Of a stretch of 64,000 bases of DNA, positions 63,056-64,000 are shown piece by piece. Positions within the stretch are counted from its first letter, which is position 1. Each line of letters begins with the position of its first letter. A program made the translations under genes and the position numbers. Source of the DNA: Catalinimonas niigatensis (GTDB lineage: Bacteria; Bacteroidota; Bacteroidia; Cytophagales; Cyclobacteriaceae); assembly GCF_030506285.1 (NCBI RefSeq), contig NZ_CP119422.1:5071501-5135500 (forward strand), read 5' to 3'. Under the pieces are notes generated by a model. It worked only from the letters and a program-made list of their open reading frames with translations. It did not search any database and had not been told where the DNA came from.

Positions 63056-64000
63056 ATGAGTTTCAAAAAAATAATAGTACAGAGTGTGGTGATGTTTGGC
63101 TTTTTTGCCACAACTGATCATACCTCCTTTGCTCAGTCAGTTCTAAAACCCAATGTCATCTACATCAACGTGGACGATCTGGGTTACAAAGACCTGGGTT
63201 TTATGGGTAGTGCCTATTATGAAACTCCCAACCTGAATGAGTTAGCCAGCGAGGGTATGGTGTTTACACAGGCTTACGCAGCAGCCTCCAATTGTGCGCC
63301 CAGCCGTGCCTGCCTCATGTCGGGTCTCAACACCCCCAGGCACGGCATTTATACTGTGGCAAATTCTGATAGGGGGGAGGTCAGGGTGAGAAAAATTATC
63401 CCAGTTCCCAACCAAACTGTACTCAATGATACCATATACACCCTGGCTGAGATGTTCCGTGATCAGGGTTATGTGACTGCAACTATTGGTAAATGGCATC
63501 TGGGCGATGATCCCACCACCCAGGGCTTTGAAGCCAACGTAGGGGGTAGTGATAGAGGCAGTCCGGGTAAGGATGGTTATTTTAGCCCCTACAATCTGGC
63601 ACATCTGAATGATGGTCCAGAAGGAGAATACCTGACTGATCGTCTGACCACGGAAGCCATTTCTTTTTTGCAGGCGCATCAGGATACTTCTTTCTTCTTA
63701 TATCTTCCTTTTTATACCGTGCATACTCCGATCATGGGGAAAGCTGCTCTGGTAGAAAAATTTAAGAATAAGAAGACAGGCCTCGGGCAGGATAATCCGG
63801 AATATGCAGCTATGGTTGCTTCTTTGGATGAAAATGTCGGCCGTCTGCTCAGCGAATTAGAACGTCTTGGATTAAAAAATAATACCCTGATCATCTTTAC
63901 TTCCGACAATGGCGGCATACGGGATATTTCCTTCCAGGATCCGTTGAGGGCGGGCAAAGGTTCTTACTATGAAGGGGGCATTCGCGTACCTTTAGTAGTG
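63056..64000 (+). CDS. Secreted sulfatase (partial, 3' end outside window)
   Basis: The frame starts at ATG 63056 and is open to the right edge, exactly 315 codons, with the C-terminal part missing. A GGAGAG stretch at 63041-63046, 9 bp upstream of the ATG, is an unusually good ribosome-binding sequence for this phylum. The signal peptide ends TSFAQS near residue 28. Sulfatase motifs: IYINVDDLGYKD (about 35-46), formylglycine motif CAPSRACLMSG with Cys80, GKWHLGDD, and FTSDNGG near 285-291. It is the third sulfatase of the window and lies 50 bp after the second, probably in the same operon. Confidence 0.9.
   Translation, partial: MSFKKIIVQSVVMFGFFATTDHTSFAQSVLKPNVIYINVDDLGYKDLGFMGSAYYETPNLNELASEGMVFTQAYAAASNCAPSRACLMSGLNTPRHGIYTVANSDRGEVRVRKIIPVPNQTVLNDTIYTLAEMFRDQGYVTATIGKWHLGDDPTTQGFEANVGGSDRGSPGKDGYFSPYNLAHLNDGPEGEYLTDRLTTEAISFLQAHQDTSFFLYLPFYTVHTPIMGKAALVEKFKNKKTGLGQDNPEYAAMVASLDENVGRLLSELERLGLKNNTLIIFTSDNGGIRDISFQDPLRAGKGSYYEGGIRVPLVV

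Noticed and set aside
1-64000. CRISPR arrays, tRNA or rRNA genes, phage genes and toxin-antitoxin pairs.
   Set aside because: No regularly spaced repeats, cloverleaf sequences, rRNA-like stretches or phage/toxin domains were found on reading.

Overview
The window reads as a piece of a Bacteroidota chromosome, most likely a marine or surface-associated member of the Cytophagales. This is inferred from four SusC/SusD outer-membrane uptake pairs, two FecR/ECF-sigma signalling sets, many short lipoprotein signal sequences, three sulfatases, FG-GAP/UnbV proteins, and the lack of strong Shine-Dalgarno sequences. I cannot name the genus. No rRNA, tRNA, CRISPR array or intact insertion sequence was seen.

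Left part (1-8300): loosely packed single genes. These are the 5' part of a CPA1-type cation/proton antiporter, a PAS histidine kinase, a lipoprotein with a histidine-phosphatase fold, a CapK/PaaK-like adenylate ligase and a DUF4397 lipoprotein with a clear terminator. Gaps are long and AT-rich, and one holds a 257-bp element with 13-bp perfect inverted ends.

First metabolic island (8300-22050): a SusC/SusD pair on the minus strand faces an eight-gene plus-strand operon. The operon encodes a small YdcZ-like membrane protein, a Tat-exported IolE-like TIM barrel, a CoA-acylating methylmalonate-semialdehyde dehydrogenase, a cyclase-family metal hydrolase, a zinc alcohol dehydrogenase, an SDR, a single-chain transketolase and a cupin. 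It looks like a route that takes a polyol, cyclitol or modified sugar through two oxidations, a ring or C-C cleavage and a semialdehyde to acyl-CoA. A hairpin with a T-tract ends it, overlapping the stop of a convergent ECF sigma gene.

Second island (22050-38850): the ECF sigma, a PQQ dehydrogenase with an internal cytochrome c domain, a PVC-type heme/beta-propeller lipoprotein, FecR, an STN-containing SusC, SusD, a second PQQ dehydrogenase closely related to the first (246 bp are base-for-base identical), and a DUF1080 plus FG-GAP protein. Together they suggest signal-controlled uptake coupled to periplasmic oxidation.

Third part (39200-50650): an SDR, a secreted metallophosphoesterase with chitobiase-like and PA14 domains, a very large FG-GAP/UnbV lipoprotein, a small lipoprotein and a third SusC/SusD pair.

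Right part (51100-64000): a sulfatase, a DUF808 membrane protein, then an ECF sigma-FecR-SusC(STN)-SusD set followed by two more sulfatases, the last cut by the window edge. This looks like a locus for a sulfated glycan, but no glycoside hydrolase or lyase lies inside the window.
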